Source: Phyllobacterium trifolii (GTDB lineage: Bacteria > Pseudomonadota > Alphaproteobacteria > Rhizobiales > Rhizobiaceae). Taken from it: DNA of 64,000 bases. Position numbers and translations under genes: made by a program. The stretch spans positions 1 through 64,000 of the forward strand of contig NZ_JACHXN010000019.1 in assembly GCF_014192095.1 (NCBI RefSeq), in the 5' to 3' direction. The first letter of the stretch is position 1. Each line of letters begins with the position of its first letter. The notes beneath the pieces were generated by a model. The model did no database searches. It was not told the DNA's origin and saw only the letters and a program-made list of their open reading frames with translations. This document shows positions 1 through 8,897 of the stretch, in pieces.

Positions 1-93
1 GACATTCAGCGTCGCATGTTCCAAAGTCAGCGAAATATCGCTGAGATGGGGTTTTCCGCCCACTACCTTGGATACATTCCGCAGTTCCAACAT
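1..93 (-). CDS. ABC transporter ATP-binding protein, N-terminus (GlpS/UgpC-like), cut by window edge
   Basis: Only the first 31 codons are inside the window, reading inward from ATG at 93 with a GGAGGA ribosome-binding site just upstream. The peptide begins MLELRNVSKVVGGK and continues with a beta-strand pattern typical of the start of CUT1-family importer ATPases. It most resembles GlpS-like ATPases of rhizobial glycerol/polyol transporters, which carry VGG at this place. The Walker A motif would lie beyond the left edge. It follows the kinase and ThDP enzyme genes on the same strand after a 121-base gap, so it is probably the first gene of a transporter serving this catabolic locus. The family call is fairly safe; the substrate is inferred from the neighbours. 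Confidence 0.7.
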   Translation of the reverse strand, partial: MLELRNVSKVVGGKPHLSDISLTLEHATLNV

Positions 94-214
94 TCCTACT
101 CCTCCCAAATGCTTTCATTCTGAGCCTTGTTCATTTCAGTTCTTCGGCCTCCACAAGAGATCTGAAATGCGGTGAATCCTTAAGCCCCTCCACACTTTGG
201 ATCGCCGGCCATGC

Positions 215-1990
215 CTACTCCTCCAGTGCTGGCGATATCTTCCAGTCTCTCAGTTTGTAGACGGTTCCGGGCCGGGGCCGTGGTTCGCTCGCCCCCTCCT
301 TCATCCGCCGTTTGAAACTGTGGATGGGCGTTGCAAGATCATCGATGCGAATTTCAACAACGGATGGACCGTCGCAAGCGAAAGCCTTGTCCAGCGCCGG
401 CCCGATCTGGTCGGGTGTTTCGACGTAAAAGCCTTCGAGACCCAATCCCTGCGCTGCAGCTGCAAATCCAGGCTTGCAGCTTTGGTTCTCCAACAGTGCA
501 GATTGAACGTTCTTGAAGAAAATATCCTGCCACAGCTGAATCCAGCCGAGCCGACCATTGTTCAGGACAATATTCACAACCCGTTGCTTGTGTTGCAGCT
601 GGCTCGCCAATTCGCCGATCGTGTAGGAAAACCCTCCATCTCCGGCCACGGTCACGACACGGACACCAGGGCGTGTGGCAGCTGCACCAACGGCCGCGGG
701 GGTCGAATATCCCAGTCCGCCTTGTCCACGTGCATAAAGGAAGCTACGGCCGGCCTTTTTGGCCGGGAGAAAATTGGCGATCCATCCCGCAGAGAAGCTG
801 GCATCAGAGATCACGATATCGTCTTCACCAAGTCGTTTGGCCAGCTCGAACATTGCACGTGGCGGCGAGATCGGAACTTGGTCGCTAACAATCTCGATGC
901 GTTTTTGTTCTTCGCCTTCCGCCTTTACCGCGCTAATCCGCTCGATCCATTGAGGATGCGACTGATTATCGAGCGCAGCGTTCAACAGACTAAGCGTCTC
1001 GCGAACATCGCCGAACAGCGGGACTGTCGGACGGAAGGTTCGTCCATGCTCCAACGGGTCAGCATCGATGGTGATTGTAGCCTGTTCCGGAAGAGGCAAT
1101 GTCCAATTCATCGCGGTATTCTGGCTGGCTTTCGAGCCGCACCAGATCACAAGATCGGCCTCTTTGATCAGCTCGATAGCTGCCCAGGAACCAAGTGGAT
1201 TCAATGCGCCAGCGGCGTATGGCAGCGTCTCTGCCACAGCGCCGCGGCCCGTCAAACTGGTGACTACGAGGCCCTGGAGCTTTTCTGCGAAAACACCAAC
1301 ATCCCCGGTTGCGTCCGATCCATGTACGCCTCCGCCGCACACCAGTGCCGGACGTTTGGCCCTGCGAATAAGGCTGATAGCCTCTTGGATCGGACCTGCA
1401 GGCGGCGCCGAGCGCAGGTAGGGCGCACGGATCGCTCGATCGTCGATTGCAATCTTGATTTTCTCTTCATCCCATTCGGCATCAAAAATGTCGTGTGGAA
1501 TAATCAACGCCACCGGACCTTGGCGCGGTGACGTGGCTGTGCGAAACGCTGTCCGGATCAGTTCGGGCAGCGCTGCCACGGATGGAACCAGCCAAGCTTC
1601 CTTTGAAATGGATTTGAAGAAAGTCAGCTGGTCAAAGCCTTGGGAGGCAATTCCTTTGTCCTTAAGCGGCAGCCAGTCGAGCGGCAATTCACCGACAATG
1701 CCAATCATTGGAATGGAGGCATTCAGGGCTTCTACAAATCCAGCGGAGAGCAGATTGGCTCCCGGACCGACTGTCACATCGCAAACACCGGGCTTCCCGG
1801 TCAACCGCGCATAAGCGTCAGCGGCGTAGGCCGCATTGCGCTCATCGCGCATCAAGATATGACGAATTCGGTCGGTACGGCGAGAGATGCCGTCATGCAA
1901 CGCTGTCGTCTGGCCGCCGGGCATGCCGAATATGAGCTCCACGCCATATTGCGCCAGCATTTCCGATACCAGATCTCCTATATGAGCCAT
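215..1990 (-). CDS. Thiamine diphosphate-dependent enzyme, acetolactate synthase-like
   Basis: This 591-residue protein has the three-domain layout of the ThDP decarboxylase/carboligase family. The N-terminal Pyr domain carries the conserved cofactor-activating glutamate (about residue 50, in MRDERNAAYAADAYARLTG). A central domain follows, and the C-terminal PP domain holds GDGGFSYTIGEL and then a NN pair, the ThDP/Mg binding motif. The start codon overlaps the stop of the upstream kinase gene as TAATG, which points to translational coupling. Family members include acetolactate synthase, glyoxylate carboligase and IolD, and the sequence alone does not tell them apart. In this operon it probably acts on a keto-sugar or aldehyde phosphate formed after kinase and dehydrogenase steps; that is inference. 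Confidence 0.85.
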   Translation of the reverse strand: MAHIGDLVSEMLAQYGVELIFGMPGGQTTALHDGISRRTDRIRHILMRDERNAAYAADAYARLTGKPGVCDVTVGPGANLLSAGFVEALNASIPMIGIVGELPLDWLPLKDKGIASQGFDQLTFFKSISKEAWLVPSVAALPELIRTAFRTATSPRQGPVALIIPHDIFDAEWDEEKIKIAIDDRAIRAPYLRSAPPAGPIQEAISLIRRAKRPALVCGGGVHGSDATGDVGVFAEKLQGLVVTSLTGRGAVAETLPYAAGALNPLGSWAAIELIKEADLVIWCGSKASQNTAMNWTLPLPEQATITIDADPLEHGRTFRPTVPLFGDVRETLSLLNAALDNQSHPQWIERISAVKAEGEEQKRIEIVSDQVPISPPRAMFELAKRLGEDDIVISDASFSAGWIANFLPAKKAGRSFLYARGQGGLGYSTPAAVGAAATRPGVRVVTVAGDGGFSYTIGELASQLQHKQRVVNIVLNNGRLGWIQLWQDIFFKNVQSALLENQSCKPGFAAAAQGLGLEGFYVETPDQIGPALDKAFACDGPSVVEIRIDDLATPIHSFKRRMKEGASEPRPRPGTVYKLRDWKISPALEE

Positions 1991-3582
1991 TACAATTCTT
2001 CCCTGCGTGTTTGTGTGTGTTCGTGTGCCAAGGCGCGTTGACTCCCCGGCGGGGGCGACGTTTTGCTTCTTGTCGGTTTGTTCCAGATGGCGGCGATGCT
2101 GGTGACCGTTTCCTTGTAGGTGGAATACTTTTCTTCAATCGCAGAAACCCTTTCGGTAACGGGATCAAAGCGCCGTTCGACCACGACCATTTTCTCGATT
2201 GCCGTTTCAATGTCCGCATAAAGCCCGCTTGCAACAGCGCCGCATATGGCAGCACCCTTGGCACCGAATTCCGTACCGTTGGCTATCTCAACGGGAAGGT
2301 TTAAGCCGTCCGCGAACATCTGCGCCCACACGTTGCTCCGCGACGGTCCTCCAGCGAGCCGCACGACGTCGGGGATGGCCGCATCAGGTCCTTTCAGGTG
2401 GGTCTCGAGGTCGTACTTGTGCGCAAAGACAATGCCTTCATAGACGGCTCGCATTACGTCACCTAGATCGTTGTCAGCCGTCAGACCGAGAAAGCCTCCA
2501 GGAGCACCTTGAGGACCGCCAAAAAGGAAAGGGAAAAACAAAATATCGTTGTCCTTCTTGAGGGCGATATCTACCAATGCGTTGCAAACATCATAGATGG
2601 ATTTACCTTCCTGCAAGGCGCGATCACCCTCTGCTGAAAGCATCGTCTTACACATCCATTCCAGGTTGCTTGCCGATGTGGGCGTGGCTGAAGTCGCAAG
2701 AAAGGTCCTGGCAACCGGGTAGGCCGCTTGAATGGTCGGCAGGGGGTTCAAGGTTGGGCGATGATGTAGGGTGGAGTTGATACTGAATGTTCCCGCCACA
2801 ACGGCCAGCTGGTTGGGAGCCGTGACACCTGACGCAAGTGCGCAGCCCACTACATCGTAAACGCCCCGCGCCACGGGCGTACCGGCAATCAACCCAGTCT
2901 GATGTGAGGCAGCTTCGCTCAGACCTGCGGCAATATCTGTCGATGGCAAGACCGGCGGCAGCTTACCGATCCACTCGCCGAGGCCGAGCTGTTCAAGTGC
3001 GGTGCTCGCGATTGTACCGGTATTGACATCAATAATACCGGCACAGCCGCCGTCCGTTGCATCCGTGGAAATATCGTTACACAGCCGCATCCTCAAAAAG
3101 TCCTTGCATAGGAGGACGTGTGCGGCGCGGTGGAGTGTCTGCGGTTCAAATCGCGAGAACCATGCCAGCAGAGCCAAGGTCTGTCCGGGCCATATCTGCT
3201 GTTGTATGTGTGTCGAAAGATCCTTCGACAGTCCTGCCTTCGACCATTCATCAATCAGGGCAGCGCTGCGGGAATCAGTGGAAACAACGCCGTTGCGCAC
3301 CGGTCGCCCTTCCTTGTCGACGATGAAGACACCTGCTCCAAATCCTGATGGTGTGATCGCAATGATTTGCTCCGGCGCAGTGCCGGTCTTCTCCATCACG
3401 CTTCGGATCGCCTGGCACGTCGCCTGCCACATGGCGTCGGCGTCGCGTTCGGTCCAGCCCGCTTTGGGAAACAACATTTTGTTCGGGCGACGCTCGCATG
3501 CCAGTTCGTTTCCGAAAGGATCGAACAGGGCAACCTTCGTCATTGTCCCGCCGGCGTCTATGCCGATGAGGCGCTCACGCAT
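1990..3582 (-). CDS. FGGY-family carbohydrate kinase
   Basis: Predicted cytoplasmic ATP-dependent sugar or polyol kinase of 530 residues, the normal FGGY length. The N-terminal phosphate-binding motif GIDAGGTMTKVALFD is at residues about 6-20. The C-terminal FGGY signature (LAGGPSRSNVWAQMFADGL) sits near residue 425. I chose ATG 3582 because AGGGAGGAG lies just before it; an upstream in-frame start at 3651 would add 23 poorly conserved residues. The next gene starts in the stop codon. The divergent neighbour is a GlpD-like dehydrogenase, so phosphorylation followed by oxidation of a polyol is likely, as in glycerol or erythritol catabolism. The N-terminus differs from classical EryA, so I give no gene symbol. 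Confidence 0.88.
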   Translation of the reverse strand: MRERLIGIDAGGTMTKVALFDPFGNELACERRPNKMLFPKAGWTERDADAMWQATCQAIRSVMEKTGTAPEQIIAITPSGFGAGVFIVDKEGRPVRNGVVSTDSRSAALIDEWSKAGLSKDLSTHIQQQIWPGQTLALLAWFSRFEPQTLHRAAHVLLCKDFLRMRLCNDISTDATDGGCAGIIDVNTGTIASTALEQLGLGEWIGKLPPVLPSTDIAAGLSEAASHQTGLIAGTPVARGVYDVVGCALASGVTAPNQLAVVAGTFSINSTLHHRPTLNPLPTIQAAYPVARTFLATSATPTSASNLEWMCKTMLSAEGDRALQEGKSIYDVCNALVDIALKKDNDILFFPFLFGGPQGAPGGFLGLTADNDLGDVMRAVYEGIVFAHKYDLETHLKGPDAAIPDVVRLAGGPSRSNVWAQMFADGLNLPVEIANGTEFGAKGAAICGAVASGLYADIETAIEKMVVVERRFDPVTERVSAIEEKYSTYKETVTSIAAIWNKPTRSKTSPPPGSQRALAHEHTQTRREEL

Positions 3583-3878
3583 TTCTCCTCCCTCTTGCCG
3601 CTTTACTCGCCCACTCCTCTGAGCACTGCCAAAATTCTCACTTTGGATCACGACAACTTGTTATTATGAGTTAGCCTATCCAAACTTTTATAATAGTCAA
3701 TCACCCATTTCCGTTTCCGAAAGAATTGATGGTTTTGTCAACCACATTGGCATTTTTGGCAAATTTTCGTGTTCTTTACATCCGAGAGCTGCTTTCCAAA
3801 ACTCTGACTTGTAATTATAAGTCTACGCAACCGACTTGCCATTGAACGGCGGAGTTGGACCCGAGGGAGGGCGTAGCA
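3583..3878. promoter_or_regulatory. Divergent promoter region with three related palindromes, probable GntR operators
   Basis: The 296 bases between the kinase and the GlpD-like gene contain three AT-rich palindromes with ACTT...AAGT-type ends. One at 3655-3672 is imperfect. One at 3684-3697 matches its own reverse complement at 12 of 14 positions. One at 3806-3823 (GACTTGTAATTATAAGTC) matches at 16 of 18 positions. HutC-type GntR regulators bind short palindromes of this kind, and a HutC/UTRA gene closes the plus-strand operon. The outer sites lie close to the two start codons, so one regulator could control both directions. Operator function is inferred. Confidence 0.55.
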
Positions 3879-5591
3879 ATGCGAACCAGAGCTGATGTTC
3901 TTGAGCGATTGAATGCAATACAGGGTCGCTCAGGCAATATCTTGATTGTCGGTGGCGGAGTTAATGGGCTGGGGCTGTACCGTGATCTGGCGCTGCAGGG
4001 CTGTCCAGCAGTGCTTATCGACAAAGGAGACTTTGCGTCTGGTACAAGTGCGGCTCCATCCCGGCTTATTCACGGCGGTCTGCGTTATCTCGAGACCGGT
4101 GAATTCGCATTGGTGAAAGAGTCGGTTATCGAGCGCAATCACCTGCTTCTCAACGCATCGCACCTCGTCCATCCCTTGCGGGTATGGGTGCCCGCATTCA
4201 GTTGGGTGGGCGGCGCATTCTCGGCAGCATTGCGATTCCTGCGGCTGAAGAAAACGCCAGGTGCCAAAGGCATCTTCGTCATAAAGCTCGGACTTTCGTT
4301 TTTCGATCGCTTCGGCAAGGCCAATCAGACAATGCCGCGCCATCGGCTCGTGGGATCCAAAGAAGTAAGGAAACGTCTATCCCAGCTTTCAAAAAAGGTG
4401 CGGGCTGTTGCCGAATACTACGATGCGCGCGTAACACATCCAGAAAGACTTGCGCTCGAGCTGGCCGGGGACGCCGAACGCGATTGCCCTGAATCGATCG
4501 CGATACCATACATGTCTTTGCGGAGTACGATTGACGGCAAGGTCGAACTTTACGATGAGATCGGCAGGCAATCATTTTGGTTGCAGCCTTCGATAGTCGT
4601 TAATTGCGCTGGCCCCTGGGTCGATCAGGTTAACCGCGGCCTTGGTATCGATCGTCGCCTTATGGGAGGTACGAAGGGTTCGCATGTTGTCCTTGACAGA
4701 CCAGATCTCGCTCTAAAACTGGATGGTCTAATGTTATATTTCGAGACTCACGACCATCGCGCCTGCCTGATTTATGCGCTCGATAAAAGGCACGTTTTGC
4801 TCGGGACGACTGACCTGCGAACCAGCGATCCAGACGATACGGTTTGCTCCGACAATGAGATCGACTACCTGTTCGAGGTTTTGGAGCAGGTGCTGCCGGG
4901 CGTGAAGCCAAGAAGGCAAGACATGGTGTTTTCCTATGCTGGCGTTAGACCCCTTCCCTATAATGATGGCGGAGCCACTGGTGCAATTAGTCGCGATCAT
5001 TTCCTGACGACTTTTGGCCCTGATGACGACCGCCCTTTCGCTGTCGTGAGTTTGGTCGGTGGCAAATGGACCACTTATCGGGCGTGCGCGGCGCAGATGT
5101 CGGATGTGGTATTGCGACATTGCGGCAGGTTAAGGATCCACGACACTCTTGAGGTTGAAGTTGGCGGAGGCAAAGGGTTTTCGCCAAAGCCGCATGACGT
5201 GGCGACAAGGAGCCAGGCGCTCGCACGATCTCGCCGCATGGAGGTTGATGACGCAATAAGGCTGTTCAACCGCTACGGCAGCACTGCCGAAGCTATTGCT
5301 GCCGAGGTTGAAGCCTGCAATCATGAGCGTCTAACCTTTGCACCAGACTATTTTGTTGGCGAAATCGTTTGGATCGTTAAAAATGAACGCGTGACCAGGC
5401 TTGCCGATATTATTTTGCGACGGACATTGATGGCATTTGAGAACAAGGCAAGTGACGGGGTTATCCGGGAAGTCGCCGGCATAGCTGCTTCAACATTGAA
5501 ATGGCATGAAGCTCACATGGAACATGAAATTCACCAGACGATCGATTCGCTTCGCTTGCGCCATCATGTTCGGATACCCTTGCCGATATGA
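3879..5591 (+). CDS. FAD-dependent glycerol-3-phosphate dehydrogenase-like protein (GlpD/EryB family)
   Basis: This 570-residue flavoprotein has the N-terminal FAD-binding motif ILIVGGGVNGLGLYRDLALQG and, soon after, the GlpD signature region GTSAAPSRLIHGGLRYLETG. A C-terminal helical cap domain with the conserved FSYAGVRPL and VGGKWTTYR segments follows. Known relatives oxidise sn-glycerol-3-phosphate or erythritol phosphate at the membrane and feed electrons to quinone. The chosen ATG follows GGGAGGG; a TTG start at 3855 is possible. It overlaps the following regulator gene by ATGA. With the divergent FGGY kinase it forms the expected kinase-dehydrogenase pair of polyol breakdown. The exact polyol phosphate is unknown. 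Confidence 0.87.
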   Translation: MRTRADVLERLNAIQGRSGNILIVGGGVNGLGLYRDLALQGCPAVLIDKGDFASGTSAAPSRLIHGGLRYLETGEFALVKESVIERNHLLLNASHLVHPLRVWVPAFSWVGGAFSAALRFLRLKKTPGAKGIFVIKLGLSFFDRFGKANQTMPRHRLVGSKEVRKRLSQLSKKVRAVAEYYDARVTHPERLALELAGDAERDCPESIAIPYMSLRSTIDGKVELYDEIGRQSFWLQPSIVVNCAGPWVDQVNRGLGIDRRLMGGTKGSHVVLDRPDLALKLDGLMLYFETHDHRACLIYALDKRHVLLGTTDLRTSDPDDTVCSDNEIDYLFEVLEQVLPGVKPRRQDMVFSYAGVRPLPYNDGGATGAISRDHFLTTFGPDDDRPFAVVSLVGGKWTTYRACAAQMSDVVLRHCGRLRIHDTLEVEVGGGKGFSPKPHDVATRSQALARSRRMEVDDAIRLFNRYGSTAEAIAAEVEACNHERLTFAPDYFVGEIVWIVKNERVTRLADIILRRTLMAFENKASDGVIREVAGIAASTLKWHEAHMEHEIHQTIDSLRLRHHVRIPLPI

Positions 5592-6379
5592 ATACATCTG
5601 TAAAACAACGAAAGTTGGTCACCAAAACGGCGAACAGGCGCCTTCCCGAACGTCGCCCGATAAGTGACGGCGGAACGCCACTATGGGCACAGGTAAAATC
5701 TTCGATAATCGAGATGATTGCAGACGGCAGGATGGAGCCTCGTTCAAAACTTCCTTCCGAAACCGAGCTTTGCGAAACATTTGATGTCTCCCGAACGGTT
5801 GTGCGTGAAGCATTGAAGCAACTCGTCTTCGAACGTTTGGTGTACAAGCATCAGGGAAAGGGGACCTTCGTCGCGGAACGGCGTGATGAACAGGATTTTA
5901 TTGGATCAACAGTTGGTTTCAGCGATGAGTTGATGGGCAAGAACAAGCTGGTAACACGTCGTGTGATTCGCCAGGAAGTAGCCCTTCCCACCTCGCGGGC
6001 GCGCAAACTGCTGCGGCTCGAAAGGGATGAGCGCGTTGTTTTGATTGATCGCGTTATGATTGTCGATGGGGAACCGAGAACCCTCGTGCGCATCAGTCTG
6101 CGCCAAAGTGCAGTACCAGGAATTGAAGCGCTGCCGCTCGAAAACCGCTCACTTTATGAAACCCTCCGCCGACAATATGGCATCAGCCTCAAGCGCGCTG
6201 AAAGGTGGATCGAAGCCTATACGCCAACCGCAGAAGAAGCGCAGTTGCTGCAAGTTCCAGCTAATAGGCCTTTGGTTTCAATTGAGTCCTGCTCTTACGG
6301 AGATGGCGACGATCCTATTGAATATTTCGTAGCTATCTACAGGACCGATCGTGCCAGACTTCATTTCGTAATCAAATAG
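5588..6379 (+). CDS. GntR/HutC-family transcriptional regulator (UTRA domain)
   Basis: The 263-residue protein has an N-terminal winged helix (about residues 30-100, with the typical LPSETELCETFDVSRTVVREAL recognition region cut here to its core SRTVVREAL) and the GKGTFVA wing. A C-terminal UTRA ligand-binding domain covers about residues 115-260. The gene starts inside the stop of the dehydrogenase gene (ATGA), so the two are co-transcribed. HutC-type regulators usually repress nearby catabolic genes until a substrate or phosphorylated intermediate binds the UTRA domain. The palindromes at 3655-3823 are the obvious candidate operators, which would also make the gene autoregulated. Confidence 0.88.
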   Translation: MNTSVKQRKLVTKTANRRLPERRPISDGGTPLWAQVKSSIIEMIADGRMEPRSKLPSETELCETFDVSRTVVREALKQLVFERLVYKHQGKGTFVAERRDEQDFIGSTVGFSDELMGKNKLVTRRVIRQEVALPTSRARKLLRLERDERVVLIDRVMIVDGEPRTLVRISLRQSAVPGIEALPLENRSLYETLRRQYGISLKRAERWIEAYTPTAEEAQLLQVPANRPLVSIESCSYGDGDDPIEYFVAIYRTDRARLHFVIK

Positions 6380-7207
6380 TATCGAAACCAGCAGGCTTGC
6401 AAACATCCTCAATTTCGGATCAAACGCGTGGCAGTGAGTCCTATAAGCATTGTTAAACCGTGAATATTTGAACTTTGAGAATGCCGTGGGACACGAACCG
6501 GATCGGTCTCGCGGACGAACAAATTCAAGCACAAGAAGTCCTTGACTTCGGCGTTTGTTCAGAGCCGCAACCTGCGGATAAACCTTCCTTTGAAAATGCC
6601 GATAATTCCTGATTTGTGACGAATTTGATTGGTGCCTTAAAGGCTACAATTCTGATCAACAGCAGTTCAACGTCCATGAAGGAGCGCGCGCGCCGCCACC
6701 AAATCGCCGATGTGAAAACTACTGTCAAATCGCGCATACACTGCGGCTAGCTGCGAAGGCAAGGTCGCTATCGGCGACCTGCCCTGCGCCGTTGCTCTTT
6801 GTATCCGCAGTAAGCCTAACTAATGATGTCTACTTGACAGCTTTTAAGCGGCAGAACCAAAAAATATTCATTGACAAGCACTTAGCTTGACTGAATTGAG
6901 CTCTGACCTACCGCATACCATCAAAAAACCAACCATAGAAACAAACGGTCGGACCGCGCGAGTGTTTTTGCGCGTCCTGCACGGGAAAAAATTGATATCT
7001 CGTCTAGTGAGCAAGCTGCACACGTGTTCACCGGCGGCTCCCGCCGCAAAGATTGGAGATCGAGATCACAGAGAGCGCTCTGGTCCGCGACAAACAGAGA
7101 GCGGCGCAGCCGCGCCGCCTTCATTCGATAGGATACCCGGCCGCCAGCTACTTGTAATCTACCTCGGCACAATGTATATGTCTTTGTATATGCAAAAAGA
7201 GGTCAAC
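6380..7207. other. Intergenic region, no recognisable gene
   Basis: About 830 bases between the GntR gene and the vapB-like gene. Open frames here are short and resemble no family I know. The right end carries the vapB promoter region with two direct copies of TGTATATG at 7173-7180 and 7185-7192, spaced 12 bases, just upstream of the ribosome-binding site. These may be an operator half-site pair. Confidence 0.5.
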
Positions 7208-7477
7208 ATGCCCCAACTCCGACACCATGAGCCAGAGCCGTCAAGGGAGGCCAAGCTCTTCCGCAACAACAAGAGCCAGGCCGTGCGTATCCCGGCCGAC
7301 TTCGAGCTTCCCGGCGACCGAGTGATGATCCATCGTGAGGGTGATCGGCTCATCATCGAGCCGGTGCGCCGCAAGAACCTGCTGGAAGTACTGGCCGGTC
7401 TGGAACCGCTCGGGCCTGCAGATCAGTTCCCCGAGATTGATGATACCCTGTTGCCGCTGAAGGATATCGACCTGTGA
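7208..7477 (+). CDS. vapB: VapB-type antitoxin (AbrB/SpoVT-like)
   Basis: An 89-residue protein with the AbrB-type swapped-hairpin signature: KLFRNNKSQAVRIPADFELPG followed here by DRVMIHREGDRLIIEP in its middle. The C-terminal third is acidic and probably wraps the toxin. The start at 7208 follows AAGAGG; the same frame is open much further upstream, but that extension has no family resemblance. The stop overlaps the GTG start of the toxin gene. Antitoxins of this family neutralise the PIN-domain RNase next to them and repress their own promoter. Confidence 0.88.
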   Translation: MPQLRHHEPEPSREAKLFRNNKSQAVRIPADFELPGDRVMIHREGDRLIIEPVRRKNLLEVLAGLEPLGPADQFPEIDDTLLPLKDIDL

Positions 7478-7878
7478 GCAACCGCTACATGCTGGACACC
7501 AACATCGTGTCCGAACTGGCGCGCAACCCGCATGGCGCTGTCACCAGACGCATCGCCGAAGTTGGACCGGATGCGATCTGCATCAGCATCATCACGGCCG
7601 CAGAGTTGCGATATGGTTGCGCCAAGAAGGGATCTCCGAAGCTGATGGCGCAGATCGAGGCCATCCTTGGGAGCTTGCAGGTGCTAGCGCTCGATGTGCC
7701 CGCTGATGCCGAATATGGCGGTATCCGTGCCGAACTGGAAGCAGCTGGAAAGCCCTTCGGCCCGAATGACCTGTTCATCGCCGCCCATGCCTATGCACTT
7801 GGGGCGGTGCTGGTGACGGCCAATACCGGGGAGTTCACGCGCGTCCGCGCCCTGCGGATCGAAAACTGGCTGGGCTAG
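7474..7878 (+). CDS. vapC: VapC-type PIN-domain ribonuclease toxin
   Basis: A 134-residue PIN domain covering the whole protein. Acidic residues expected in the metal site are visible: D8 in YMLDTNI, E44 in AAELRYG and D99 in GPNDLFIA. The fourth position, near residue 117, reads TANTGEF, with N where many homologues carry D or N. It starts with GTG within the antitoxin stop codon, an arrangement that ties toxin synthesis to the antitoxin. Known relatives cleave tRNA or rRNA when released from the antitoxin. The pair looks intact. Confidence 0.9.
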   Translation: MSNRYMLDTNIVSELARNPHGAVTRRIAEVGPDAICISIITAAELRYGCAKKGSPKLMAQIEAILGSLQVLALDVPADAEYGGIRAELEAAGKPFGPNDLFIAAHAYALGAVLVTANTGEFTRVRALRIENWLG

Positions 7879-8330
7879 ACGTTTGCAGCGCAACCGCGCC
7901 GTCTTCTTGCATCCCGAGCGGTAACCACAGAAGACGTTATGCGATCTTCGAAGCACAGATCGAGAACATTGCCAGGGGTGTGTTGAAGCTAGCTTTGATC
8001 ACCGTTTCGTTCGGCTTATGGTGCGAGTGTTGTCCAGAACAGGCGATACTCAATAGCGACAATCATGCATGCCATGGCGCACCATTCTGACCGAGCGACC
8101 GAAAAGCGCTGTTCGCCTTGGGTATCTCGATCGCAACTGATGATTTGGAATTCACCGAGCGATCAAGCGTGTGCTTTCGCACCGAAATGGGCGATCGTGC
8201 TGTATCCAAAAGATGTCGTTAGCGATATGCACTAGACTGATGGCTTCAAACAAAACTCGAAGACGAAGCGGCAACTGATCATTTACAAGGGATACAAAAT
8301 ACATATAATATATATTTTAAGGAGGCGATC
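7879..8330. other. Intergenic region with AT-rich promoter of the Phd-type antitoxin
   Basis: No gene is recognised in these 450 bases. The last 50 bases hold an AT-rich tract (ACATATAATATATAT) that could supply a -10 box and an operator, followed by TTAAGGAGG immediately before the antitoxin ATG. Confidence 0.45.
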
Positions 8331-8684
8331 ATGCTCACATTCTCGTCAATCGAACTTCAAAAACAGATCGGCGACGTCCAAAGAGCAGCGTCTCGCGATG
8401 CTGTCGTTATTACATCCCACGGAAAGCCCAGGAACATTCTGCTGTCGGTGGAGGAATTTCGCCGTCTAAAGGAAGCGGCCGGCGAAAAGGTGCCTAACGA
8501 CCTAAAGGCTAAACGGGCTGTAACCGTTCATCATCTTCCAGATCCACTCGGTTATGACGTATCCGACTTTAAGGCCGCCGCCCGAAAGATGGCCGAAGAC
8601 GCTTTGTCTGGAAAAACCAAGAAGGCGGTAAATCAGGAGCTTGCGGCTGTGCGGACACGCTTTCCTAAACTGAGAGCCAAATGA
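8331..8684 (+). CDS. Phd/YefM-type antitoxin
   Basis: This 117-residue protein begins with a strand-helix unit typical of Phd/YefM antitoxins (FSSIELQKQIGDVQRAA, then VVITSHGKPRNILLSVEEFRRL in the next 30 residues). The C-terminal half is longer and more charged than usual. A strong TAAGGAGG site precedes the ATG. The TGA stop overlaps an ATG that opens the remains of a toxin gene. The antitoxin is intact while its partner is broken, so it is an orphan unless it acts on a toxin elsewhere. Confidence 0.8.
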   Translation: MLTFSSIELQKQIGDVQRAASRDAVVITSHGKPRNILLSVEEFRRLKEAAGEKVPNDLKAKRAVTVHHLPDPLGYDVSDFKAAARKMAEDALSGKTKKAVNQELAAVRTRFPKLRAK

Positions 8685-8885
8685 TCGAGACGGCTGGTCC
8701 TGAAGATATTAGGTCCCCAAAATTCCTGATCATGGACAACACACCACTGTCGCTTCTGGGAGCCCATCGAGGCCTTGGACTGGTTTTTTGAGCCAGGCTG
8801 CGATGTATGGGGGTCTGCCAAACAACATGTTCCGCTAAGAAACGCCTACGCACACGCGGAGGCACCTTCCAAGGATCGTGGCTGA
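8681..8885 (+). pseudogene. Broken PIN-like toxin gene after the Phd-type antitoxin
   Basis: From the ATG overlapping the antitoxin stop, the reading KFLIMDNTPLSLLGAHRG resembles the first strand and catalytic aspartate of a PIN-type toxin. The frame then runs to a stop. Moving to the next frame near 8775 restores LDWFFEPGCDVWGSA and continues to TGA at 8883. The segment is then lost just before the amidase gene. The sum is about 67 residues, roughly half the length of a PIN toxin, so the gene is both frameshifted and truncated. The family call rests on short motifs and the Phd-type neighbour. Confidence 0.55.
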
Positions 8886-8897
8886 TAGCACCCGAAA

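Noticed and set aside
197-1531. 444-codon plus-strand frame
   Set aside because: It is antisense to the ThDP enzyme, whose motifs are unmistakable; the plus frame has no family resemblance.
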